NCBI RefSeq assembly: GCF_000733855.1
Contig: NZ_JPOJ01000001.1
Span: 4,264,128-4,328,127 of the forward strand
Origin: Methylomicrobium agile
Lineage (GTDB): Bacteria > Pseudomonadota > Gammaproteobacteria > Methylococcales > Methylomonadaceae
Direction of reading: 5' to 3'
Length of the DNA: 64,000 bases
The notes below the pieces were generated by a model that was given only the letters and a program-made list of their open reading frames with translations, did not search any database and was not told the origin of the DNA. Position numbers and translations under genes: made by a program. This document shows positions 26,181 through 34,664 of the stretch, in pieces (position 1 is the first letter of the stretch; every line of letters begins with the position of its first letter).

Positions 26181-27185
26181 ATGATGCATTTTTCGTTGAA
26201 AGATTACCGAACGGTGTGCCTGCTGCTGGCGGTTCTGGCAATGGGCGTGCTGTTTGCGCGCCCTGCCGAGGAGCAGGAACGGCCGGTTTACAACCTGACC
26301 TTCATCGTCGACATCACCCGCAGCATGAATGCGGCCGACTTTACGCAGGACGGCCGCCCGGTCAGCCGGCTCGAATTCGTCAAGCGGACCTTGCGCGACC
26401 TGCTGGTCAAACTGCCCTGCCAGTCCAAAGTCGGACTGGGGCTGTTCACCGAGCGGCGCTCGACGCTGCTGTTCGAACCGATCGAGGTGTGCGGTTCCTA
26501 TGCGGAAATCGACGCCGCGATCGCCCAGATCGACTGGCGCATGGCCTGGGCCGCCGACAGCAACATCGCCCAGGGTCTGATGAATACGCTGGACATGCTG
26601 CAAAACCGGGACGGGTCAGTCATCTTCATCACCGACGGCCATGAAGCGCCGCCGCCGAATCCGCGCTATCGGCCCGCCTTTTCCGATCTGAAAGGCAAGG
26701 TCAAAGGCATGATCGTCGGTGCCGGCGGCCTGACCGCCGTGCCGATTCCGAAGTTCGACAGCCGCGGCGAACCCGCCGGTTATTACACGGCCGGCGACGT
26801 GCCGCACCGCTCCTCGTTCGGCGAATCGAATCTGGATCCGTCGCAGATCGAAGGCTACAACGCCCGTAACGCCCCGTTCGGCAGCGCCAAGGTGACCGGC
26901 AGCGAGCATCTGAGCGCGCTGCACGAAACTTACCTGGAAGAGCTGGCGCTCGCTGCGGGACTTCGCTATGTACGGCTGAGCGATGCGGAAGCGCTGGCCG
27001 AGGCGGTACAGCGCCCCGAATTCGCGCTGACCAAAAAAGTTGCCGTTGACGTACGCCGGCAACCGGCCCTGTTTGCCCTTTTGATGACGGTAATCGTGTA
27101 CTGGCCGTTCGGCCTGAGGCGGTCAAAAAATGCTTTGCTCTCCATTCGGCGAAAAGTCGTGGGGTACGCTGCGCGTACCTTATGA
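26181..27185 (+). CDS. mxaL: MxaL, VWA-domain methanol oxidation protein with repeat-derived tail
   Basis: 334 residues. N-terminal helix TVCLLLAVLAMGVLFA, VWA domain with MIDAS motif LTFIVDITRSMNAADF and VIFITDGHEAPPPNP, and a C-terminal helix LFALLMTVIVYWPFG. It works with MxaR, S, A, C and K in maturation of methanol dehydrogenase. The last nine or so residues (VVGYAARTL) and the TGA stop are read from a REPIN at 27159. ATG 26181 or 26184. The gap in front of it is filled by repeats, so it may need its own promoter. Confidence 0.92.
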   Translation: MMHFSLKDYRTVCLLLAVLAMGVLFARPAEEQERPVYNLTFIVDITRSMNAADFTQDGRPVSRLEFVKRTLRDLLVKLPCQSKVGLGLFTERRSTLLFEPIEVCGSYAEIDAAIAQIDWRMAWAADSNIAQGLMNTLDMLQNRDGSVIFITDGHEAPPPNPRYRPAFSDLKGKVKGMIVGAGGLTAVPIPKFDSRGEPAGYYTAGDVPHRSSFGESNLDPSQIEGYNARNAPFGSAKVTGSEHLSALHETYLEELALAAGLRYVRLSDAEALAEAVQRPEFALTKKVAVDVRRQPALFALLMTVIVYWPFGLRRSKNALLSIRRKVVGYAARTL

Positions 27186-27211
27186 ATAAAGGTACGCGCA
27201 GCGTACCCTAC
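27159..27211. repeat. REPIN-like inverted pair (GTAGGGTACGC family), copy 5, inside the mxaL 3' end
   Basis: GTGGGGTACGCTGCGCGTAC and inverted GTACGCGCAGCGTACCCTAC with a 12 nt spacer that contains the mxaL stop codon. Confidence 0.85.
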
Positions 27212-27294
27212 AATTAGGCTCATCATGCCTGCGGGCGCGTTGGGTAGACACGAAGCCGATAAACAAACTTTCAACCCAATTTTGGAATGCCGAC

Positions 27295-27852
27295 ATGATC
27301 AAAAACATCCAATTGACCCCGCACCGTGTGTTCGTCGGATTACTGGCGCTGTCTTTATTGGGCGCTTACATCACCCGCACTGCCCAGGACCATTGCCATT
27401 ATTATTGGCTGCTCATGCTGTTCGTCCTGGGACTGGCCGCAACCGCGCCGGCTTACCTGGACAACCGGAACGACCGGAAAAGCCTCCAGCCCCGCCTGCT
27501 GCACTGGGCCGGCTGCGTATTCGCGACGGTCGTCATTTATGCCTACCACAATGCCGGCAGGCTCTATCATGAGGAAACCGGCCTGCTGATTCTACTGGTC
27601 CTGGCAATGGGCGCTTATACCGACGGATTGAAAAGCGGCCGGCGCTTCACGGTGCTCGGCGTTTTTCTGGGCCTGATCGCGCTTTCGGCGGCGTATGTCG
27701 ATGCTTATCTGGGACCGCTGACGATCGCTGCGGGCGCGGCCGGCACATGGAGTTACCTCGACGGAAAAGCGTTGGAGCAACACTCCGACGGCGAGATGGC
27801 CGACGAACAACCCGGCCAAAACGGCACGGCCGGTCAAAGTTCGAACTTGTAA
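27295..27852 (+). CDS. Membrane protein of unknown function after mxaL
   Basis: 185 residues with five predicted membrane helices (for example VGLLALSLLGAYI, WLLMLFVLGLAATAPAYL, LLILLVLAMGAYT, FLGLIALSAAYV) and a hydrophilic tail SDGEMADEQPGQNGTAG. No family is recognised. ATG 27295 is 109 bp after the mxaL stop, across a REPIN. The 3' end overlaps the end of the convergent TonB-receptor gene by 19 bp. Its position suggests but does not prove a link to methanol oxidation. Confidence 0.7.
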   Translation: MIKNIQLTPHRVFVGLLALSLLGAYITRTAQDHCHYYWLLMLFVLGLAATAPAYLDNRNDRKSLQPRLLHWAGCVFATVVIYAYHNAGRLYHEETGLLILLVLAMGAYTDGLKSGRRFTVLGVFLGLIALSAAYVDAYLGPLTIAAGAAGTWSYLDGKALEQHSDGEMADEQPGQNGTAGQSSNL

Positions 27853-30800
27853 TCGAGCCCCACCCAGAAGGCGCGGGGCGCGCCCGGACCGATGAAAGTG
27901 CTGTTCTGCCAGTCACGGGAATTGTAATTCCAGCCGCTGGAGCCGATCGCACCCCGCTCCGAAGGCGAGAACGGATTGATGCCGAGGCGCCCCGCCGTCG
28001 CGTACCGGCGGTCAAACAAATTATTGACCATACCGAATACCGACAAGCCTTGAGTGATCTGGTAGCGGGTTTTCAAATTGAAAATGGCGTAGCCGGAAAC
28101 GCTGCCCGCATCGTTGAACGGTTGCCCCCGCAGCAGCAACCGATTCCGGCTGATACTGGTGTCATATCCGTAATAGTAATCGTAAGTTCCCTGGCTATGC
28201 GCGTTGTTTTCGTTGCCTCTTACGAAGGACGAGGAATGGGCGATCATATTGATGCCGAACTCCCATTTCGGGGTCAGGTGAAAATTCAACGACGCATTGA
28301 TATTGTGAAGGGGAATGCCCGGCATGCGGTCGCCCGGCTTGATTTCGATCATGTCGTCCAGCGCGTTCAAAGGCCGTCCCTTGCTGTCGTATTGCACCTG
28401 GCTCAAATAATCGTAATCGTCGGGCGCGATCACCGCCGCGCTGCTATTGTGCGGGCTGACCATGACCAGGGGCGACTGGAAGGTCGCATCGGTATAGCCG
28501 TAATTCAGGCTGAAGTCGACGATGCCGGCTTTTCCGGAAAAACCGAATTCGATCCCCTGCCGGCGGGTATTGCCGATGGTATCGAAGAAGCTGCGGTCCG
28601 GGGTCAGGCCGACCAGATAAATGTCGTCTTCGAGATCGGTACGGTAAACGGCGGCGTTCCACTCCAAATCCCCAAAAAGCTTGCCGCGCATGCCGAATTC
28701 GAAGCTGTTGGAAAAAATCTGCGGCAGGAAAGGATCGCCGGAAAGCGCGGTAGGCAGCGTACAGGCGCCGCCCACCGTGGCAAAGCTTTTCGGCGCCAAG
28801 GGCGATTCAGGGTCGCCGGGGTTCTCCGGGACCAGGGTTCCGTCATAGGCGCAGCCCAGTTCGACGCTCGACGGCGTACGCGTCCCCTGGCTCCAGTTGA
28901 AAAACAGATTCAAATCCTTATAAAAAACCGCCTTGTCCTTAAAAGGCAGGTAACTGATCCCGACCGAAGGATTGAACGAGGTATAGTCGAACGTTTCCGC
29001 AGTCGGCGTTTCGCTGTACCGGCCCAATCCCAGCGTCGGATCGAGCGGCTGCCTGACATCCTGATCGAACTCGCCGATATTGTAGTTCGCCTCGGCCGGA
29101 CAGGTATCCGGATCAGTCCCGCTGCAAAGGATGACATTGGGCCTGACCTTATGGATGTCGAGAATTTGGTGCAGCGCTTCGAAACCGGTGCGCGTCCGGG
29201 CCCGAACGCGGTTTTTCACGCGCGTCTGGTTGAAGCGCCCGGAAACGCTGAGATGCAGATTTTCCTTGGGGGAATACGTTTCGCTGAAATAGCCGCTGAA
29301 TGTCGTGGATTTTCCGGTAAACGAATTGTTGCGGATATCTTCGCGGGCGGCCAGATAAATGGGGTCGATGTTTGCCGGATCGCTGTAGACGCGATGCTCC
29401 GCGTCGATCAATCCCAAGCGCTGGCTGGTTTCGAAGTCGGTATCGGCCGCATCGATCGATGCGCCGAACATGAATTTATGCCGATCGCTGTTCCAGTTCA
29501 ATTGCAGGGAAGCGCCATCCGTCTGCTGCCCGATCTCCGTATTGCTCAACACGCCGATCGGCGTGCCTTCGACCCAGCCCTTGGAAGCGGCGGAGCTTGC
29601 GGGCCATGCCTTCCCGTTGCGCGGACGCACCGGCGAACCCGGGCCGCCCGGATTGTTGTAGCGAAGGCGCCCGCATCCTTCGTTTGCGTTTAGCGGCGGC
29701 AACAACTCGACATTGTCTTCCGCGAGTTTCCAATTCAGCGGGGCGTTAATGGTGCTGGGGTCGATGACCTCGTATTCGTCGTCGTCGAGATAATCGTCTC
29801 CGTTAAGATCTTTAACGAGGTAATAATCCGGAATATTGTCGCGATTGACGTCCTGGTATCGGCAAACGGGCACGGGCTGGCCATTGGCCGTCGGCTGCTC
29901 CGGAACCGCCTCCAGCTTGTTTGCGCCCCGGCCTTCGTCCATCTCGTCGAAATCTTCGTAAATATCCCCGGCCAGCGCGGTGCGGCGGCTGTCCCGGCGA
30001 TAGATCTGGCCGGTCAGGCTCAGATTGTCGCTGAAAAAGAGCTCGCCGCCCAGATTATATTGCTGCAGCTCGTTTTCGGTACGGTCCGGCGAAGTGAACA
30101 CCGATGCCGGATTTTGATTATACATATCCTTCGGTATCAGGCCGTTGCCGAGCAGCTTGTTGCCGACCGCCAGGGTACTGAAACGCAGCGAAAAATGATC
30201 GTCACGCCAATCGAACCGGGCAAAACCTTGATTGACCTGCGAGGGAGAATTGATCCGCCAGCCCGCCTCGTCGAAACCGGTAAACGCGACAAAAGCGCCG
30301 AGTTTCCCTTTGTTCCAGCCGGCGGTCAGTTCGCCTTTTTTGCGGTCCCAGGAGCCGCCTTGAAAACTGACATCCACCCCGGCATCGTCGAATCCGTTTT
30401 TCGTGCGCAAAGCCAATGCGCCGCCCAGCGTATTCAAGCCGAACAGGGGATTGGAGCCCGGAAACACGTCGAGCCCGGCCAAAGCGTTCATCGGGATGAG
30501 GTCCCAGTTGACGACATCGCCGAACGGTTCGTTGACCCTGACCCCGTCCAGAAAGACCGAAAGCCCTTGCGGCGTACCGAGCTGCGGCGAGGCGGAAAAG
30601 CCGCGGAAGGTAATGTCCATCTGAAACGGATTGCCCGCATAATCGTTCACGTTGACCGACTGGAGCTTGCCGTTCATCAAATCGCCCAGACTGGTCGCCA
30701 AGGACGACTTGATGTCTTTGCCGCTCAGCGACTGCACGTTCGCCGGGATTTCTTCCCTGGTTAATTGCAGACCTTCCCACGGCCCGATTCGGGTTAATTT

Positions 30801-30956
30801 CTCGTCCTCGACGGTCACGGTTTCGAGTTCGTCGGGACCGGGTTCGTCGACGTTTTCGGAAAAAACAGGGCCGGCCCACGTAGCGAACGCAAACAGGCAT
30901 AACCGGCGCAAACGCCGTCCATACGGTGAAAAAAGGGCGGATTTTGAAGGCAACAT
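27834..30956 (-). CDS. TonB-dependent receptor with EF-hand-like loops
   Basis: 1040 residues from ATG 30956. The signal peptide ends GPVFSEN, a TonB-box-like segment ELETVTVED follows, then the plug domain (ANVQSLSGKDIKSSLATSLG, FRGFSASPQ, LGGALALRTKNG) and a long beta-barrel ending FWVGLDYKFEL. An extracellular insertion contains two loops of EF-hand/dockerin form. DVNRDNIPDYYL (369-380) is incomplete at position 12. DLNGDDYLDDDE (383-394) has acidic or amide residues at 1, 3, 5, 9 and 12. These bind calcium or lanthanide ions in other proteins. The putative operator shared with mxaF lies just upstream. Candidate substrates are a metal, a metallophore or PQQ; none is proven. The ATG at 31022 would place the signal peptide internally. 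Confidence 0.88.
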   Translation of the reverse strand: MLPSKSALFSPYGRRLRRLCLFAFATWAGPVFSENVDEPGPDELETVTVEDEKLTRIGPWEGLQLTREEIPANVQSLSGKDIKSSLATSLGDLMNGKLQSVNVNDYAGNPFQMDITFRGFSASPQLGTPQGLSVFLDGVRVNEPFGDVVNWDLIPMNALAGLDVFPGSNPLFGLNTLGGALALRTKNGFDDAGVDVSFQGGSWDRKKGELTAGWNKGKLGAFVAFTGFDEAGWRINSPSQVNQGFARFDWRDDHFSLRFSTLAVGNKLLGNGLIPKDMYNQNPASVFTSPDRTENELQQYNLGGELFFSDNLSLTGQIYRRDSRRTALAGDIYEDFDEMDEGRGANKLEAVPEQPTANGQPVPVCRYQDVNRDNIPDYYLVKDLNGDDYLDDDEYEVIDPSTINAPLNWKLAEDNVELLPPLNANEGCGRLRYNNPGGPGSPVRPRNGKAWPASSAASKGWVEGTPIGVLSNTEIGQQTDGASLQLNWNSDRHKFMFGASIDAADTDFETSQRLGLIDAEHRVYSDPANIDPIYLAAREDIRNNSFTGKSTTFSGYFSETYSPKENLHLSVSGRFNQTRVKNRVRARTRTGFEALHQILDIHKVRPNVILCSGTDPDTCPAEANYNIGEFDQDVRQPLDPTLGLGRYSETPTAETFDYTSFNPSVGISYLPFKDKAVFYKDLNLFFNWSQGTRTPSSVELGCAYDGTLVPENPGDPESPLAPKSFATVGGACTLPTALSGDPFLPQIFSNSFEFGMRGKLFGDLEWNAAVYRTDLEDDIYLVGLTPDRSFFDTIGNTRRQGIEFGFSGKAGIVDFSLNYGYTDATFQSPLVMVSPHNSSAAVIAPDDYDYLSQVQYDSKGRPLNALDDMIEIKPGDRMPGIPLHNINASLNFHLTPKWEFGINMIAHSSSFVRGNENNAHSQGTYDYYYGYDTSISRNRLLLRGQPFNDAGSVSGYAIFNLKTRYQITQGLSVFGMVNNLFDRRYATAGRLGINPFSPSERGAIGSSGWNYNSRDWQNSTFIGPGAPRAFWVGLDYKFEL

Positions 30957-31023
30957 AGGACGGCGTGTAAATAATCTCGGAAAGCGGCCGGCTATGATAA
31001 AAAGTGGCAAGCCATTCATCACG

Positions 31024-31057
31024 GGAAATTTTCCCTGTTTATTCAGTGACTTTTTCC
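31024..31057. promoter_or_regulatory. Putative MxaB operator pair, TonB receptor/secreted protein intergenic region
   Basis: GGAAATTTTCC at 31024 (palindromic core of GGGAAATTTTCCC) and TGACTTTTTCC at 31047, starts 23 bp apart. It lies 68 bp upstream of the receptor start and about 130 bp upstream of the divergent secreted-protein gene, so it could serve both. Confidence 0.5.
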
Positions 31058-31185
31058 CTTCGTTACGAACGGGTCAGCGCGTATGATCGACCGCCTTGTA
31101 CAGGGACGGATCGATGGGCTCTGCGGACGGGTGAAAGCGAGGCCCGGCCGTAGAGGGTAAACGTTCAATAACAACAGAGAAAATC

Positions 31186-32043
31186 ATGAACAAACACATA
31201 CTGCACAGCGCCTTGGTCGGCGCGCTATGGTTCGGCTCCACCTCCGCGATGGCCACCGGTTTCGTCGCCTTATCCGAAGAAGGATTCGAAGTCGAGGAAG
31301 GGGGACTTTCGGCCTACACGCTTTGCAATCTAACGGGCGAGTTCGGCGCCGACGAGGAAGGCTCCATCCCTCCTACGTTCGCGCCCAATGGCGGAGCCAA
31401 CAATACCTGCGCCATTCCGAAAATTCCCGACGGCTACAAGCAGATCAAGAATGCCAGGCGTCCCATTGTCCTGAACGGATTCAACAGAATATTCAGGCGC
31501 GTCAAGATCACTATCGGCTTCGTGACCGACCGGGTTTGGCGCAATACGGAAGAAGGCCGCTGCATTTACGGCGCCAAAATCCGCCTGAACAATGTCGATG
31601 CCGATCGCATCACACCGGGCAAGCAGTTCTTTGAAATCAACGACATTCTGCGCGGCGGAGTCGAAGGCCGGTCCCCCGAAATCGCTTACTGGTTCACCTC
31701 GAACGCCGACGAAGTCGTCTACCGCGCAGGGCTGACCAACACCTCGCTGGTTTTCGAGCCGGAAAACGAGAGCGAAGCGCAACCTCTGCTCGACGACGCC
31801 CCCATCGACGAAAACTGGGTCGATTTCTCGAGCGATTTGAATTATCGCGACGACGACGGCTCATCTTTCCGGGATTCTCCCTGGCTGCTGGTTAAAACCG
31901 CCTGTGCTGCCGACGAAAATCCCGTCGTTCTCCCCGGCGCCTTGAAATTCCGCCAAATGGGACAAGAAGGCCAGCCGCTCCTCACAATCGAAGCCAAAGG
32001 CTTTGCGCCTGCCGGCGCCACTGCCGAAACGGCAGCGCCGTAA
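31186..32043 (+). CDS. Secreted protein of unknown function, divergent from TonB receptor
   Basis: 285 residues. The signal peptide ends TSAMATG. The mature part is acidic (SEEGFEVEEGG, GADEEGS) with four cysteines (TLCNLTG, NNTCAIP, EGRCIYG, KTACAAD) and a beta-rich look (VKITIGFVTDRVWR, GAKIRLNNVDADR). The tail GATAETAAP is probably disordered. No family is recognised. The putative operator shared with the TonB receptor suggests co-regulation, so a periplasmic or surface partner in the same uptake process is an attractive guess. Confidence 0.7.
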   Translation: MNKHILHSALVGALWFGSTSAMATGFVALSEEGFEVEEGGLSAYTLCNLTGEFGADEEGSIPPTFAPNGGANNTCAIPKIPDGYKQIKNARRPIVLNGFNRIFRRVKITIGFVTDRVWRNTEEGRCIYGAKIRLNNVDADRITPGKQFFEINDILRGGVEGRSPEIAYWFTSNADEVVYRAGLTNTSLVFEPENESEAQPLLDDAPIDENWVDFSSDLNYRDDDGSSFRDSPWLLVKTACAADENPVVLPGALKFRQMGQEGQPLLTIEAKGFAPAGATAETAAP

Positions 32044-32620
32044 GGCCGCCCGGCATAACCCTAAATTTTTTCATACGGGCCGGCCGACGCCGGCCCATCG
32101 GGTTTTAGAGCGTTTTCATAGCGCACGCAACGGCAGAATTTTTGACTTCGGCTCCGCTCGACCGACGGATCGCGCTTCCCTATCGCGTACAAGCCGGAAA
32201 TCGGAAAACTACCGGGCTGAGTGGCTACCCATCCATTTGCCGCCGGAAGACTATCGCTTAATCTTGTATCTTCTTGAATGCCTTTCTTGCGGCCAAGCGG
32301 TTATTTTTGTCCCAACAAAAAAGCCCGCAGGCGCCTGCGGACCGAATGAGAAGAAGACGATTACTGACCCTGATTTCACGGCCTGCCCCGCCATGTCGGC
32401 ACAAACACGGATGGAAGCCGGAGCGATGAGGACAGGCAATCGAGTAACAAACGGCCTGTCGCGCATCGCTCACTTCCTTGCCGGGGGGAACATCTTATCT
32501 CCGTACGACCGCTCATGAGGAATTACCCAGCATTTCAAGGTTTATGACGGCGCAACCATAAGGCCGACAGCCCCTCAATAAGTCCTGGGGAGAGTGATTT
32601 TAAAAAATTTCCCGAAATCC
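32044..32620. other. Gene-poor stretch with a MITE-like end and a minus-strand terminator
   Basis: TAGAGCGTTTTCATAGCGCA at about 32106 matches the left end of the MITE-like elements; no right end is visible. CCGCAGGCGCCTGCGG (about 32326-32341), read on the minus strand and followed by GC and six T, looks like an intrinsic terminator. A 71-codon minus-strand frame overlaps it (32258-32473), but its reality is doubtful. Confidence 0.5.
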
Positions 32621-32626
32621 GGTTAG

Positions 32627-32739
32627 GGAATTTTTCCTTTAATGATTAAGGAATTTTTCCAGTGCACCTGTATTGAAGATTCAGCCGCTCACGACAGGTT
32701 CTCTGCATTGACGCAAGCCAGAAATTAAGGAATTTTTCC
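32627..32739 (+). promoter_or_regulatory. Putative MxaB operator cluster upstream of the mxaB-like gene
   Basis: Three identical GGAATTTTTCC copies at 32627, 32650 and 32729. The first two starts are 23 bp apart, the same spacing as at mxaF, mxaD and the TonB receptor. The third, 79 bp further on, ends 57 bp before the start codon. This layout suggests autoregulation. Confidence 0.6.
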
Positions 32740-32796
32740 TATGGATTTTGTCGCCGATAACAGGGATCATGCTTGCTTATTTTTAAGGGGACGAGC

Positions 32797-33480
32797 ATGC
32801 CTGAAAAAATCAGCGTCTTATTGGTGGACGATCATGCGGTGGTAAGAGCCGGCTACAAAACCTATCTCTCCCTGTGCGACAGCATCGGCATGATCTATGA
32901 AGCCGACCGCGGCGAGAGCGCTTGCCAGTCATACGACCGGCATCATCCGGACGTGGTGGTGCTGGATATTTCGATGCCCGGCATCGGCGGCTTCGAATCG
33001 ATCCGCCGGCTCATGCAGCGCGATCCGCGCTGTAAAATCCTGGTATTCAGCATTCACGACGAGCCGATCTATGCCTCCCGGGCATTGAAGGCCGGGGCAA
33101 AAGGCTACATCATCAAATCCAGCGTGCCGGACACGCTGATTACCGCCGTCTGCACGATTGCGCAAGGCGGCATTTTCATCGCGCCGGAATTGGCGCAAAG
33201 GGTGGCGATCTCGATGGTAAACGAACAGGACAAAGCCGACAGCATCAAACGGCTTTCGCCGCGCGAGTTCGATATTTTCCGCCTGCTGGTGAACGGCCTG
33301 ACTCCGCGCGAGATCGCCGAAAGGCTTTGCCTGAGCTACAAGACCGTATGCAATCACAGCACCGCGATCAAAGACAAACTCGAAGTCAAGACGATGGCGG
33401 AAATGACTCTGCTGGCCAGCCGCCACGGTTTGATCCAGTCGCCCTATGCCGGCGCCGCGGGACCTTTCGAAGCCAGATGA
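32797..33480 (+). CDS. mxaB: LuxR/NarL-family response regulator (MxaB candidate)
   Basis: 227 residues from ATG 32797, with RBS AAGGGGACGAG. The receiver domain has the acidic pair D11/D12, phospho-acceptor Asp57 in VVVLDISMPGIGG and the lysine in GAKGYIIK. The GerE/LuxR HTH (about 155-215) contains LSPREFDIFRLLVNGLTPRE and LCLSYKTVCNHSTAIKDKL. MxaB in Methylotuvimicrobium is an orphan regulator of this class that activates mxa genes and takes part in the lanthanide switch. The assignment here rests on class, location and the shared operator, not on an alignment. MxaY is its expected kinase. Confidence 0.75.
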   Translation: MPEKISVLLVDDHAVVRAGYKTYLSLCDSIGMIYEADRGESACQSYDRHHPDVVVLDISMPGIGGFESIRRLMQRDPRCKILVFSIHDEPIYASRALKAGAKGYIIKSSVPDTLITAVCTIAQGGIFIAPELAQRVAISMVNEQDKADSIKRLSPREFDIFRLLVNGLTPREIAERLCLSYKTVCNHSTAIKDKLEVKTMAEMTLLASRHGLIQSPYAGAAGPFEAR

Positions 33481-33547
33481 CGCGAATTTTCTTTGCGCAC
33501 CGGGACTGTTCCCGAAAAATACGTTATTCCCCCCTGTCGGAAATTTT

Positions 33548-34504
33548 ATGAAACGCCTTGTTTATACGATTCTGCTTCTGGCCGGAGGCCCGGCGTACGC
33601 TGAAACCCTGTTCGTGACTCTGGAAAAAGACAACACGCTGGCGGTGGTCGATCCCGTCGAAGGCAAACTGCTGAAAACCGTACCGGTCGGCCAGCGCCCG
33701 CGCGGAATCGTACTCGGCAAGGACCAGCGGCATCTTTACATCGCCGCCGGCGACGACGACACGCTGCAGATCGTCGATACGGAGACGCTGAAGGTGATCG
33801 GCACCCTGCCCTCCGGCGACGATCCGGAAACTTTCGCGATGAATCCCGAAGGCAGCCGGCTCTATGTCTCGAACGAAGACGATAGCCTGGTCACCGCGAT
33901 CGATATCGCTTCGAAAAAAGCCGTCAAAAAGATCAAAGTCGGAGTCGAACCGGAACCGGTCGCCGTCAGCCCGGATTCGAAATGGGTTGTAAACGCCTCC
34001 GAAGCGACCAACATGGTGCACTGGATCGACCAGAAAAGCCTGGAAATCGTCGACAACACGCTGGTCGATACGCGCCCGCGGGGATTGGCGTTTACTCCCG
34101 ACAGCAAACAGCTATGGGTCACCTCGGAACTGGGAGGCACGGCGACCGTGATCGATACCGAGACGCGCCGGATCGTCAAGACGGTCAAGTTTGAGATTCC
34201 GGGCGTGACGCCGGACAATATCCAGCCGGTCGGCGCCGCGATCGACCGGAACCGCAAATGGGCCTATATCGCTTTGGGTCCTGCGAACCGGGTCGCACAG
34301 GTCGATGCGGAGACGTTCGAAGTCAAGAATTATTTTCTGGTCGGCCAGCGGGTCTGGAATTTGGCCTTTTCGCCGGATCAGAAACGGCTGTACACGACCA
34401 ACGGCGTCAGCAACGACATTTCGATCATCGACCTCGAAACGATGAGCGTCCGCCAATCGATCGGAGTCGGCCATTACCCGTGGGGCGTGGCGGTCAAACC
34501 TTAA
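33548..34504 (+). CDS. YVTN/PQQ-associated beta-propeller protein
   Basis: 318 residues from ATG 33548. The signal peptide ends GGPAYAE. YVTN-type propeller repeats follow, each ending in DTETLKVIGTL-, DIASKKAVKKIKVG- or DTETRRIVKTVKFE-like strands, with the last repeat SIIDLETMSVRQSIGVGHYP. It resembles the PQQ-dependent alcohol catabolism-associated propeller family. The start lies 67 bp after the mxaB-like gene, so the two may be co-transcribed. Its role is not established. Confidence 0.85.
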   Translation: MKRLVYTILLLAGGPAYAETLFVTLEKDNTLAVVDPVEGKLLKTVPVGQRPRGIVLGKDQRHLYIAAGDDDTLQIVDTETLKVIGTLPSGDDPETFAMNPEGSRLYVSNEDDSLVTAIDIASKKAVKKIKVGVEPEPVAVSPDSKWVVNASEATNMVHWIDQKSLEIVDNTLVDTRPRGLAFTPDSKQLWVTSELGGTATVIDTETRRIVKTVKFEIPGVTPDNIQPVGAAIDRNRKWAYIALGPANRVAQVDAETFEVKNYFLVGQRVWNLAFSPDQKRLYTTNGVSNDISIIDLETMSVRQSIGVGHYPWGVAVKP

Positions 34505-34664
34505 ACCTGGCAGTTTTTTTCAAGCCTTTCGGGATCCCGCTCAATCCCGACACTCAAGCAAGAAAAAGAGCGGGACTTTGAGAAATCCCAGCCGATTCAG
34601 TCCCTCTCTGGCCGTTCGTACTTCAATAAGCCGCACGAATGGTCCTTTTTTAGGGAGGCGAGCT

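Noticed and set aside
27747-29693. 648-codon plus-strand frame
   Set aside because: Antisense to the TonB-dependent receptor; residue composition is not protein-like.
32258-32473. 71-codon minus-strand frame near the secreted-protein gene
   Set aside because: Overlaps a terminator-like hairpin, has no RBS that I can see and no family resemblance strong enough to call.
33502-33536. GGGACTGTTCCC and a C-rich block before the propeller gene as a fifth operator pair
   Set aside because: The second half does not fit the site form at 23 bp spacing.
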